Assembly (NCBI GenBank): GCA_937872165.1
Contig: CALMOR010000198.1
Location: 7,502-20,951, forward strand
DNA length: 13,450 nucleotides
Origin: an uncultured Burkholderiales bacterium
Lineage (GTDB): Bacteria; Pseudomonadota; Gammaproteobacteria; Burkholderiales; Burkholderiaceae_D
Direction: 5' to 3'
This document shows positions 7,977 through 13,450 of this stretch, piece by piece. Made by a program: the position numbers and the translations under genes. The stretch's first letter is position 1. Each line of letters begins with the position of its first letter. The notes under the pieces were generated by a model. It worked only from the letters and a program-made list of their open reading frames with translations, did not search any database and was not told the DNA's origin.

Positions 7977-7982
7977 AGTTTA
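7977..7982 (-). promoter_or_regulatory. Possible -10 box for uup
   Basis: On the minus strand TAAACT stands in the sequence GGCTAAACTGCGCGCC, about 120 nt upstream of the uup start and just past the stop of the oxidoreductase gene. It matches TATAAT at four of six positions and is a rare A/T-rich island in this gap. No clear -35 element precedes it, so this is a weak suggestion. Confidence 0.22.
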
Positions 7983-8008
7983 GCCGAGTCGTGCCGCGAT
8001 CCCCTCCG

Positions 8009-9046
8009 TCACGCGGTCGCGACCTGCAGCACGAGCTTGCCGAAGTTCTCGCCCCGGAAGAGCTTCAGCAGCGTCTCGGGGAAGGTCTCGATGCCGACCG
8101 TCACGTCCTCCTTGCTCTTCAGCCGGCCGTCCTTCAGATAGCCGGCGAGCTCCGCGACGGCGAGGTGGAAGCGGGGCGCGTAGTCGAACACGACGATGCC
8201 TTCCATCCGGGCGCGATTGACCAGCAGCGACAGATAGTTGGCCGGCCCTTTCACGGCGCCCTCGTTGTTGTACTGGCTGATCGCGCCGCAGATCACGATG
8301 CGCGCGCGGCGCGCGATCCGCGTGAGCACCGCGTCGAGGATTTCGCCGCCGACGTTGTCGAAGTAGATGTCGACGCCGTTCGGGCAATGCGTCTTCAGCG
8401 CCGCCTTGACGTCGCCGGCCTTGTAGTCGATGCACGCGTCGAAGCCGAGCTCGTCGACGACCCAGCGGCACTTGTCCGGTCCCCCGGCGATGCCGACGAC
8501 GCGACAGCCCTTGATCTTCGCGAGCTGGCCGACGGTCTGGCCCACGGCACCCGCGGCACCCGACACGACGACGGTCTCGCCTTCCTTCGGCATCCCGACG
8601 TCCATCAGGCCGAAGTAGGCGGTCATGCCCGGCATGCCCAGCACGTTCAGCCATTGCTCGACCGCGCCGAGTTGGAGGTCGATCTTCGACACGTCGCCGC
8701 GTGCGATCTGCTTCTCGCCGACCGTCCAGTACTGCTGGACGCCGGGTGCGCCGGTCACGTGGTCGCCTTCCCGGAAGAGCGGGTTCTTCGACGACAGCAC
8801 GATGCCGACGCCGCCGGCCCGCATGACCTCGCCGATCTCGACGGGCGCTATGTAGCTCTTGCCTTCGTTCATCCAGCCGCGCATCGCCGGGTCGAGCGAC
8901 AGCGACAGCGTGCGCACCAGGACGCCGCCTTCGTCGGGTTCGACGACCGGTGCCGTGGTCTGCGACCAGTTGTCGCGGGTGGGCAGGCCGACCGGTCGCG
9001 CGGCCAGCCGGGTCTGATGATTTACCAGCGTGGACAGGTCTTCCAT
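8009..9046 (-). CDS. Zinc-independent NADP-dependent oxidoreductase (CurA-like)
   Basis: A 345-residue medium-chain reductase of the group containing leukotriene B4 dehydrogenase/prostaglandin reductases and E. coli CurA (also 345 residues), which reduce C=C bonds of alpha,beta-unsaturated ketones or aldehydes with NADPH. The N-terminal domain has the family pattern LSLSLDPAMRGWMN (47–60). It is followed by GMPGMTAYFGL (137–147), the NADP-binding glycine loop VVSGAAGAVGQ (160–170) and the family motif DIYFDNVGGE (226–235). No zinc-ligand set is apparent. The ATG at 9046 has GAGGAAA four bases upstream; the longer reading from 9133 is arginine-rich and unlikely. An inverted repeat lies 59 nt upstream (9105–9119). 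The physiological substrate is unknown; detoxification of reactive carbonyls is the usual suggestion. Confidence 0.9.
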   Translation of the reverse strand: MEDLSTLVNHQTRLAARPVGLPTRDNWSQTTAPVVEPDEGGVLVRTLSLSLDPAMRGWMNEGKSYIAPVEIGEVMRAGGVGIVLSSKNPLFREGDHVTGAPGVQQYWTVGEKQIARGDVSKIDLQLGAVEQWLNVLGMPGMTAYFGLMDVGMPKEGETVVVSGAAGAVGQTVGQLAKIKGCRVVGIAGGPDKCRWVVDELGFDACIDYKAGDVKAALKTHCPNGVDIYFDNVGGEILDAVLTRIARRARIVICGAISQYNNEGAVKGPANYLSLLVNRARMEGIVVFDYAPRFHLAVAELAGYLKDGRLKSKEDVTVGIETFPETLLKLFRGENFGKLVLQVATA

Positions 9047-9104
9047 GGTATTTCCTCGGTCTCGTCGATGTCGGTGTCGTCGGCCGGGCGGCGAGCCGGC
9101 AAGC

Positions 9105-9119
9105 GTTGCATTGCGCAAC
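9105..9119. repeat. Inverted repeat upstream of the CurA-like gene
   Basis: GTTGC (9105–9109) and GCAAC (9115–9119) form perfect 5 nt arms around a 5 nt centre (ATTGC). The element lies 59 nt upstream of the oxidoreductase start, in the gap between it and the tRNA gene. The size suits a dimeric repressor operator, but no regulator gene is adjacent, and short arms like this can arise by chance. Confidence 0.25.
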
Positions 9120-9212
9120 CTCCGACACGTCATTGGCAGCCTGTCTCACGGTCGCACGAGCGGTCGCCGCTTAACGTGACGATCGCTCCTGGACGATTGC
9201 GGACTCGCGGAG

Positions 9213-9287
9213 TGGTCCCTCCGCCGGGAATCGAACCTGGATCTGCCGCTTAGGAGGCGGCCGTTCTATCCATTGAACTACGGAGAG
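9213..9287 (-). tRNA. tRNA-Arg (anticodon CCU)
   Basis: The minus strand folds into a complete cloverleaf. Acceptor stem CTCTCCG/CGGAGGG has one U2·G71 wobble. The D arm is GTTC-AATGGATA-GAAC. The anticodon arm is GCCGC-CTCCTAA-GCGGC, with anticodon CCT at 9252–9254. The variable loop is AGAT and the T arm CCAGG-TTCGATT-CCCGG. Discriminator A (9216) is followed by an encoded CCA (9213–9215). CCU reads the AGG arginine codon. The middle T-stem pair is an A51·C63 mismatch, which is unusual. A perfect TATAAT stands 8 nt upstream. tRNA-Arg(CCU) genes often serve as phage or island integration sites, but no integrase or repeated tRNA 3' end is seen here. Confidence 0.93.
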
Positions 9288-9295
9288 CGCGCGGG

Positions 9296-9301
9296 ATTAT
9301 A
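9296..9301 (-). promoter_or_regulatory. -10 box of the tRNA-Arg promoter
   Basis: TATAAT, a perfect sigma-70 -10 hexamer, lies on the minus strand 8 nt before the tRNA 5' end, so transcription would start at or almost at the mature end. No good -35 is found at 16–18 nt spacing (best is TCGTTC). The spacer holds the palindrome GGCCGCAGGCC. Confidence 0.6.
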
Positions 9302-9346
9302 GCGACGGCCTGCGGCCGAACGACGCGCGCTCCACAAGGAGGCTTC

Positions 9347-9937
9347 ATGACCACGATCATCGCCGGACGTTTCCAGACCTCGGAACAGGCCGATCACGCC
9401 GTCGCCGCGCTCGCCGCCCGCTCCGTCGCCCGGGAGTCCGTCAGTGTCTTCTACGTCACGCCTCCCGGACAGCACGACGCGACGCTGGTTGGCGGCGACG
9501 AGCATCGGTCGGCCGGCCTCGAACAGAGCGGCAAGGGCGCCGCGACCGGTGCCGCGCTCGGCGCGAGCATCGGCGTGGCCGGCGCGCTGATCGGCGCGAC
9601 CGCGGGACTCGCCGCACCGATGGTCGCGGTGGCGGGTCTCGGCGCCGCGGCCGCCGGCGCCTACGGGGGGTCGCTCAGCGGCGCGATGAGCACGACTCTC
9701 GATCCAGGCATCCATCAGATCCGCCACGCCGGGATGATGGTCGCCGTCGCCGTAGGCGCCGGATCGTCCGACGACGTCGCCGCGACGCTGCGCGACGCCG
9801 GCGCCGTCGACATCGAGTCGGCGGAAGGCACCTGGGCCAACGGAACGTGGGACGATTTCGATCCGACGACCCCGCCCGCGTTGCTCGACCCGACGACGAA
9901 GTCGCCGGTGTCGAACGATCCCGAAGCAGCGAGCTGA
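9347..9937 (+). CDS. Glycine-zipper protein of unknown function
   Basis: A 196-residue protein I cannot assign to a named gene. Residues 1–45 (TTIIAGRFQTSEQADHAVAAL, then SVSVFYVTPPGQ) look like a small alpha/beta domain as in YflT/general-stress-protein-17M-like proteins. Residues 62–116 are a glycine/alanine-rich hydrophobic stretch (GKGAATGAALGASIG, then GLGAAAAGAYGGSLSGAM), a glycine zipper that may form membrane hairpins. Residues 125–158 (HAGMMVAVAVGAG, then AATLRDAGAVDIESAEG) resemble a second small alpha/beta half mirroring the first. The tail is acidic and proline-rich. AAGGAGG at 9336–9342 lies four bases before the ATG, a strong ribosome binding site. It is divergent from the tRNA gene and followed by a hairpin. 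A role in stress or envelope tolerance is only suggested by the resemblance. Confidence 0.85.
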   Translation: MTTIIAGRFQTSEQADHAVAALAARSVARESVSVFYVTPPGQHDATLVGGDEHRSAGLEQSGKGAATGAALGASIGVAGALIGATAGLAAPMVAVAGLGAAAAGAYGGSLSGAMSTTLDPGIHQIRHAGMMVAVAVGAGSSDDVAATLRDAGAVDIESAEGTWANGTWDDFDPTTPPALLDPTTKSPVSNDPEAAS

Positions 9938-9942
9938 TCGGC

Positions 9943-9960
9943 CGTCGTCCCGCGACGACG
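9943..9960 (+). terminator. Hairpin after the glycine-zipper gene, possible terminator
   Basis: CGTCGT (9943–9948) pairs perfectly with ACGACG (9955–9960) around CCCGCG, five bases past the stop codon. The bases that follow (CGTCTTCTCCC) are pyrimidine-rich but not a true T run, so termination is only possible, not clear. Confidence 0.3.
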
Positions 9961-10039
9961 CGTCTTCTCCCTCCCGCCCTGCCGCAGCTCGCGTGGCATC
10001 ATCGTCCGCGCAGGCGCCCAGTCGCGCGTGGAGAGGACG

Positions 10040-11644
10040 ATGATGAAGAGAACGCCTGTCGCCGGCCGCACGATCGTCACGACCCTGGTCCTCGTCGTCG
10101 GGCTCGCGGTCGGCGTCGTCGCCGGCGCGGACGCCAGGACCTTGCGCTGGGCCGCACGCGGCGACGCGCTGACCCTCGACCCGTATTCGCAGAACGAGGG
10201 GCTCACCAACAACTTCTCCAATCTCATCCACGACCTGCTGGTCGAGCGCGATCGCAACCAGGACATCGTCCCGCGCCTCGCGACGTCGTGGACCACGATC
10301 GACGACACGACCTGGCGCTTCACGCTGCGCAAGGGCGTGAAGTTCCACGACGGCGCCCCGTTCACCGCCGACGACGCGGTCTTCTCGATCGAGCGCGCGC
10401 AGATGCCGACGTCGCAGCTCGCGCAGTACGCGAGAGCCCTCGGCAAGCCCGTCAGGATCGACGACTACACGCTCGAGCTGCGGCAGCAGAAACCGAACCC
10501 GATGCTGCTGCAGCACCTCAACACGGTCTACATCATGAACAAGGCGTGGAGCGTCGCCCATCACGTCGAGAGGCCTCTGGACTTCAAGGCCAACGAGGAG
10601 ACCTACGCGTCGCGCAACGCCAACGGCACCGGCCCGTACATGCTGAAGACGCGCGAGCCCGGCGTGAAGACCGTGCTGGTGCGCAATCCCGACTGGTGGG
10701 GTTCGAACGAAGGCAACGTCACCGAGCTCGTCTACACGCCGATCGCGGCGGACCCGACGCGCATGGCGGCGATGCTGTCCGGCGAGATCGACCTCGTGAC
10801 CGACGTCGCGCCGCAGGACCTCGCGCGTTTTCGCAGCGACCCGCGCTTCAAGGTGTTGTCGGGCCTCGAGAACCGCGTCGTGTTCTTCGGTTTCGACCAG
10901 CATCGCGATGCGCTCGAAGGCAGCAACGTCACCGACCGCAATCCGTTCAAGGACCGGCGCGTGCGCGAGGCGTTCTCGAAGGCCATCGACGTCGACGCGC
11001 TGCAGGCCAAGATCATGCGCGGGCAATCGATCGCGACCGGCTGCCTGACGACGGCGGCCGTCGGCTGTCTCGACCCTTCGCTCGAACCGCATCCGCCGGC
11101 CGACGTGGCCCGCGCGAAGCAGCTGATGGTCGAGGCCGGCTATCCGAACGGCTTCGAGCTGACGCTCGACTGTCCCAACGACCGCTACACCAACGACCGC
11201 GACCTCTGCATCGCGGCGGTCGGCATGCTGGCCCGCATCGGCGTGACGCTGAAGGTCAACGCGATGCCGAAGACGCTCTACTTCCCGAAGCTATCGCGCT
11301 TCGAGACCAGCATGTACATGCTCGGCTGGGGAGGCAGCATCACCGACGCGCAGATCGTGATGGACCCGATCCTGCATACCAACGACCCCGCGACGCAGAA
11401 GGGTGCCTACAACTACGGACGCTACACGGACCCGGCGCTCGACCGGCTGATCGACGCGGCATCGATCGACATGGACCCTGCCAGGCGCAGGCAGGAGATC
11501 GCCGACGCGCTCGCGCTGCAGGCCCGCGAGTACCGCTACGTCGTGCTGCACCGGCAGAAGCTCAACTGGATCGCGACGAAGAACGTGACCGCGGTTCTCC
11601 TGCCGAGCAACAACCTGCGCGTCGAATGGATCTCGATGCAGTAG
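10040..11644 (+). CDS. ABC transporter periplasmic solute-binding protein, family 5
   Basis: A 534-residue extracytoplasmic binding protein of the peptide/nickel/opine family (SBP_bac_5). MMKRTPVAGR plus the hydrophobic stretch to GADA is a signal peptide, cleaved near residue 32; there is no lipobox cysteine. Family marks follow in order: LRWAARGDALTLDPYSQNEG, LATSWTTIDDTTWRFTLRKG, VKFHDGAPFTADDAVFSIER, NGTGPYMLK (the usual GTGPY), RNPDWWG, NPFKDRRVREAFSKAIDVDAL and ARAKQLMVEAGYPNGFELTLDC. The start is ATG 10040 or 10043; a GTG at 10028 lies within the ribosome-binding GGAGAGGA and is less likely. Its ligand, probably a short peptide, cannot be read off. No permease or ATPase gene is adjacent on either side, so it is an orphan component in this window. 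Four cysteines (two in GCLTTAAVGC, two around NDRYTNDRD) could form disulphides. Confidence 0.92.
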   Translation: MMKRTPVAGRTIVTTLVLVVGLAVGVVAGADARTLRWAARGDALTLDPYSQNEGLTNNFSNLIHDLLVERDRNQDIVPRLATSWTTIDDTTWRFTLRKGVKFHDGAPFTADDAVFSIERAQMPTSQLAQYARALGKPVRIDDYTLELRQQKPNPMLLQHLNTVYIMNKAWSVAHHVERPLDFKANEETYASRNANGTGPYMLKTREPGVKTVLVRNPDWWGSNEGNVTELVYTPIAADPTRMAAMLSGEIDLVTDVAPQDLARFRSDPRFKVLSGLENRVVFFGFDQHRDALEGSNVTDRNPFKDRRVREAFSKAIDVDALQAKIMRGQSIATGCLTTAAVGCLDPSLEPHPPADVARAKQLMVEAGYPNGFELTLDCPNDRYTNDRDLCIAAVGMLARIGVTLKVNAMPKTLYFPKLSRFETSMYMLGWGGSITDAQIVMDPILHTNDPATQKGAYNYGRYTDPALDRLIDAASIDMDPARRRQEIADALALQAREYRYVVLHRQKLNWIATKNVTAVLLPSNNLRVEWISMQ

Positions 11645-11698
11645 AGGCCGCTGGCTCCTGAGGCATCATCCCGGGTCAATCATCGCGAGGAGACCGGC

Positions 11699-12190
11699 AT
11701 GGCACAGGTGGACTTCTTCCTGAAGATCGAAGGCGTCGACGGCGAGTCGACCGACGACAAGCACAAGAACGAGATCGATCTGAGTACATGGGGCTTCGGA
11801 GCAGCCACTCCGACGACCGTCTCGCCGGGCGCCGGTGCCGGCGCCGGCGCCGGCAAGGTCTCGCTGCACGACTTCCGCTTCACGAAGAAGATCGACAAGG
11901 CGTCGCCGAAACTCTTCCAGGCCTGCTGCAGCGGCACGCATCTGAAGACCGCCACGCTGACGTGCCGCAGGGCCGGTCCGTCACCGTTCGAGTTCGTCAC
12001 GGTGACGCTCGGCAACGTCGTCGTCGACAGCTACGACGCGAGCGGCGCGACCGCGTCGGGCGAACCGCTCGAGCAGGTGTCGCTGGCCTACGCGACGATC
12101 CAGATCCGCTACACGCCGCAGGCAGCCGACGGCAGCGTCGGCGGTCTCGTCAGCGGCGGCTGGGACGCGCTGGCGAACAAGACGTTCTAG
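11699..12190 (+). CDS. hcp: Hcp-family type VI secretion protein
   Basis: Hcp forms the hexameric-ring tube that a type VI secretion system ejects, and also carries effectors. This 163-residue protein has the family start VDFFLKIEGVDGESTDDKHKN and IDLSTWGFG (27–34). The core strands are KVSLHDFRFTKKIDKASPKL and ATLTCRRAG. The family end is EQVSLAYATIQIRYTPQAADG then GGWDALANKTF. The length is normal for Hcp. A loop is filled by four and a half GA repeats (residues 44–52) before KVSLHDF. GAGGAG precedes the ATG at good spacing. No other T6SS gene is in the window, so this is an orphan hcp. It could serve a system elsewhere or act as a carrier or effector. A GGCATCATC motif 29–37 nt upstream may belong to its promoter. 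Confidence 0.93.
   Translation: MAQVDFFLKIEGVDGESTDDKHKNEIDLSTWGFGAATPTTVSPGAGAGAGAGKVSLHDFRFTKKIDKASPKLFQACCSGTHLKTATLTCRRAGPSPFEFVTVTLGNVVVDSYDASGATASGEPLEQVSLAYATIQIRYTPQAADGSVGGLVSGGWDALANKTF
11828..11854 (+). repeat. GGCGCC-type hexanucleotide tract inside hcp
   Basis: Nine codons alternate Gly (GGC/GGT) and Ala (GCC), giving a near-perfect tandem of the 6 nt unit GGCGCC, 4.5 copies, with one GGT variant. The unit length is a multiple of three, so copy-number change would lengthen or shorten a surface loop of Hcp without breaking the frame. Confidence 0.7.
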
Positions 12191-12193
12191 CTT

Positions 12194-12207
12194 CGAGCGA
12201 TCGCTCG
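12194..12207. repeat. 14 bp perfect palindrome after hcp
   Basis: CGAGCGATCGCTCG is a perfect palindrome starting four bases past the hcp stop codon, with GCGATCGC at its centre. With no loop it forms a poor RNA hairpin, so it could be a protein-binding site or an accidental extension of the nearby terminator region. Confidence 0.4.
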
Positions 12208-12235
12208 CGGCGCCGGCCCCGGTGACGGCGGAAAC

Positions 12236-12258
12236 GAGACGCCGAGGCGTCTCGGCGT
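12236..12258. terminator. Nested G/C hairpins between convergent genes, probable bidirectional terminator
   Basis: Two perfect 8 bp stems share bases. GAGACGCC (12236–12243) pairs with GGCGTCTC (12246–12253), and ACGCCGAG (12239–12246) pairs with CTCGGCGT (12251–12258) around GCGT. They exclude each other; the second has the better 4 nt loop. The site lies in the 99 nt gap between hcp (plus) and the secreted protein gene (minus), where a two-way terminator is expected. Neither side has a T tract, so it may work with Rho or mainly stabilise 3' ends. Confidence 0.45.
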
Positions 12259-12289
12259 CGCCTTGCTCGCCACGGCCCATCGCGAGTCG

Positions 12290-12724
12290 TCAGCGCGCCT
12301 TCTCGTGTTCGGCCATCCCGACGTTGCGGTAGTCGTAGGTGACGAAGAACTCGGTCCGGTAGGGCCCCCACGCGGTGTCCTCGAGCACGCGGTTGACCTC
12401 GCGGATGCGCGAGGCCGGCAGCCGCAGCGTGATCACCTGACCGATGCCCATCGTCACGTACCAGCTGACGACCTCCATGCCTTCGGGTGGAAAGGCCTTG
12501 TAGAAGCCCTGCCGGGCGAGCTGCGCATTGAGTTCGCTCAACGGACGCGACTGGTCGTGCTTCAGGAACACGGTCAGCAGGATCGCGTTGTCGGGCGTCG
12601 CGGTAGCGCTGCCGGCCTGCGGCGCCGCGGTGGTCTGCGCAGCCGCGGGGTCGACGACCGTCAAGACGAGAGCCGCGGCGATGGCCGACAGGCTCCTGGA
12701 CCGCGATGATGGATGGCTTCGCAT
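12290..12724 (-). CDS. Small exported protein of unknown function
   Basis: A 144-residue protein I do not recognise as a named family. It begins with basic residues and a hydrophobic stretch (LSAIAAALVLTVVDPAAAQ), a signal peptide with a likely cut after residue 29, so it should be periplasmic or secreted. A low-complexity Thr/Ala/Pro/Gln linker to about residue 43 follows. The folded part (about 47–140) has a beta-alpha pattern: AILLTVFLKHDQSRPLSELNAQL, GFYKAFPPEGMEVVSWYVTMG, GQVITLRLPASRIREVNRVL and YRTEFFVTYDYR, ending in a short basic tail. It resembles a small ferredoxin-like (dimeric alpha/beta barrel) domain. GAGGAG lies upstream of the ATG at 12724. It converges on hcp and diverges from the small membrane protein gene. 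No partner gene hints at its job. Confidence 0.85.
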   Translation of the reverse strand: MRSHPSSRSRSLSAIAAALVLTVVDPAAAQTTAAPQAGSATATPDNAILLTVFLKHDQSRPLSELNAQLARQGFYKAFPPEGMEVVSWYVTMGIGQVITLRLPASRIREVNRVLEDTAWGPYRTEFFVTYDYRNVGMAEHEKAR

Positions 12725-12910
12725 GGAGCTCCTCGTGGGATCGATGAACGAAGCTCGACGATGCCACAGGCGTTGTCGCTGTTCTTGACGGTCGTCTCGG
12801 GCGGGACAGCGACGGCCGAAGGAAATCCCCGACGAATCGAGCGGCCTCGACGCGTGGCGTGGTTATTGCGGATCATCCGGCATCGACGAACGCGATTCCC
12901 GGAGTGCCGC

Positions 12911-13141
12911 ATGCGAGCCGAACGCGTCTTCTACGAGTGCAGTCCCTATCTCCATTCGGTCGTGGGTGTCGCGACCATCCTCTACCCCGACGGCTCGATC
13001 GCGATGAAGGCCTTCGGACTGCTGCTGCTGGCCGTGGCGATGACCGTCCTCGGCCTGCGCTGGGTCTATCGCTTCGACCTCGCTCGCGAGGTCCAGGCCT
13101 CGAGCCGGTCGAAGTACTCGGCGAAGCACGCGAGGAAGTAG
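12911..13141 (+). CDS. Small single-helix membrane protein
   Basis: A 76-residue protein with no name I can give. MRAERVFYECSPYLHSVVGVATILYP forms a short amphipathic to hydrophobic start. AMKAFGLLLLAVAMTVLGLRWVYR is a clear transmembrane helix followed by positive residues, and the tail is polar and basic. GGAG at 12901–12904 is six bases before the ATG, which decides this start over a longer in-frame reading from 12713 that overlaps the divergent gene and has an arginine-rich, non-protein-like N-terminus. Its last 73 bases are antisense to a second open, coding-like stretch on the minus strand, so one of the two may be a shadow. Support is the ribosome binding site, the membrane helix and a memory of similar short proteins in betaproteobacteria. 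Confidence 0.55.
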   Translation: MRAERVFYECSPYLHSVVGVATILYPDGSIAMKAFGLLLLAVAMTVLGLRWVYRFDLAREVQASSRSKYSAKHARK

Positions 13142-13302
13142 GCGGCGACGTCCTTCGGGGCGCCCTCTTCGTCGCCTCGGCCGGTCTCCCCCGTCGGCCT
13201 CGCGTCGAGGGAAGGCGACACGCGTGCGGGCCGGTTCGACAGGAACGCCTCGACGACCGGCTTCGCATCGGCGAGGCGGCTCTCGCGTACCTGCGGTCGA
13301 TC

Positions 13303-13450
13303 TCAGCGAGACAGATGTTCGACGTACCACGGCATCGCGGCCGACAGGCCCGCGTCGATGTCGTGCGTGGGGACGAAACCCAGCAGACGCTGCGCCTTGC
13401 CGATGTCGGCCTGCGAGTGACGCACGTCGCCGGCCCGGAACTCGCGGTAG
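13303..13450 (-). CDS. C-terminal end of a UDP-sugar 4-epimerase (WbpP/TviC-like), cut by window edge
   Basis: The last 48 complete codons of an NAD-dependent epimerase/dehydratase (extended short-chain dehydrogenase) are visible, ending at TGA 13303–13305. YREFRAGDVRHSQADIGKAQ, LLGFVPTHDIDAGL and AAMPWYVEHL are the usual end of UDP-N-acetylglucosamine/galactosamine 4-epimerases such as WbpP and TviC, used for O-antigen or capsule sugars. DVRHSQADIGKA is the substrate-binding tail motif. The catalytic Tyr-x3-Lys and the NAD-binding Rossmann loop lie beyond the window. It implies a polysaccharide gene cluster to the right. Other members of the family (for example UDP-glucuronate epimerases) end similarly, so the exact sugar is uncertain. 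Confidence 0.85.
   Translation of the reverse strand, partial: YREFRAGDVRHSQADIGKAQRLLGFVPTHDIDAGLSAAMPWYVEHLSR

Noticed and set aside
8009..9149. Start of the CurA-like gene at 9133
   Set aside because: The extra 29 residues are arginine-rich and unlike the family, while the ATG at 9046 has a good ribosome binding site and gives the usual 345 residues.
9213..9287. tRNA-Arg(CCU) as an attachment site of an integrated island
   Set aside because: No integrase, no repeated copy of the tRNA 3' end and no phage gene is seen, and neighbouring genes have ordinary composition.
12863..13330. Minus-strand frame of 155 residues across the small membrane protein gene
   Set aside because: Arg/Gly/Glu-rich shadow in a different phase from both the epimerase frame and the plausible plus-strand membrane protein.
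1..13450. CRISPR array, riboswitch or rRNA
   Set aside because: No regularly spaced repeats, no recognisable riboswitch leader ahead of any gene, and no rRNA sequence were seen on either strand.

Overview
The window is about two-thirds G+C, densely coded, with G/C-rich third codon positions. The ParC/ParE sequences, the parE–lytic transglycosylase–parC order, a Uup-type ABC-F protein and a tRNA-Arg(CCU) suggest a betaproteobacterium, perhaps Burkholderiales. That placement is inference from protein resemblance. I see no integrase, transposase or CRISPR array.

Left part (1–5759, minus strand): a tightly packed run reads parE -> alpha/beta hydrolase (proline-iminopeptidase type) -> GNAT acetyltransferase -> lytic transglycosylase -> parC, with gaps of 10–40 nt or short overlaps, so it is probably one operon. 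parE and parC encode the two topoisomerase IV subunits. parC is interrupted at 694–741 by a short A/T-rich segment with four in-frame stops. The reading frame and the expected codon number are preserved across it, and ParC continues normally on the other side to the window edge.

Middle (5760–9287, minus strand): uup (ABC-F ATPase), a CurA-like zinc-independent NADP-dependent oxidoreductase, and a tRNA-Arg(CCU) gene with a perfect TATAAT -10 box. The uup–parE gap holds a probable uup terminator and two inverted DnaA-box-like 9-mers.

Right part (9347–12190, plus strand): a glycine-zipper protein of unknown function, an orphan periplasmic family 5 solute-binding protein with no permease or ATPase beside it, and an orphan Hcp-family type VI secretion protein with a (GA)n tract. 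A convergent secreted small protein (minus, 12290–12724) follows, separated from hcp by strong palindromes. Then come a divergent small one-helix membrane protein (12911–13141) and the 3' end of a WbpP/TviC-like UDP-sugar epimerase (minus) running off the window, which hints at a surface-polysaccharide locus beyond it.

Most of the window is ordinary chromosomal housekeeping sequence. The points most worth a second look are the scarred parC, the two extra genes inside the parE–parC operon, the orphan Hcp with its repeat tract, and a coding-looking stretch without a start codon behind the epimerase stop.
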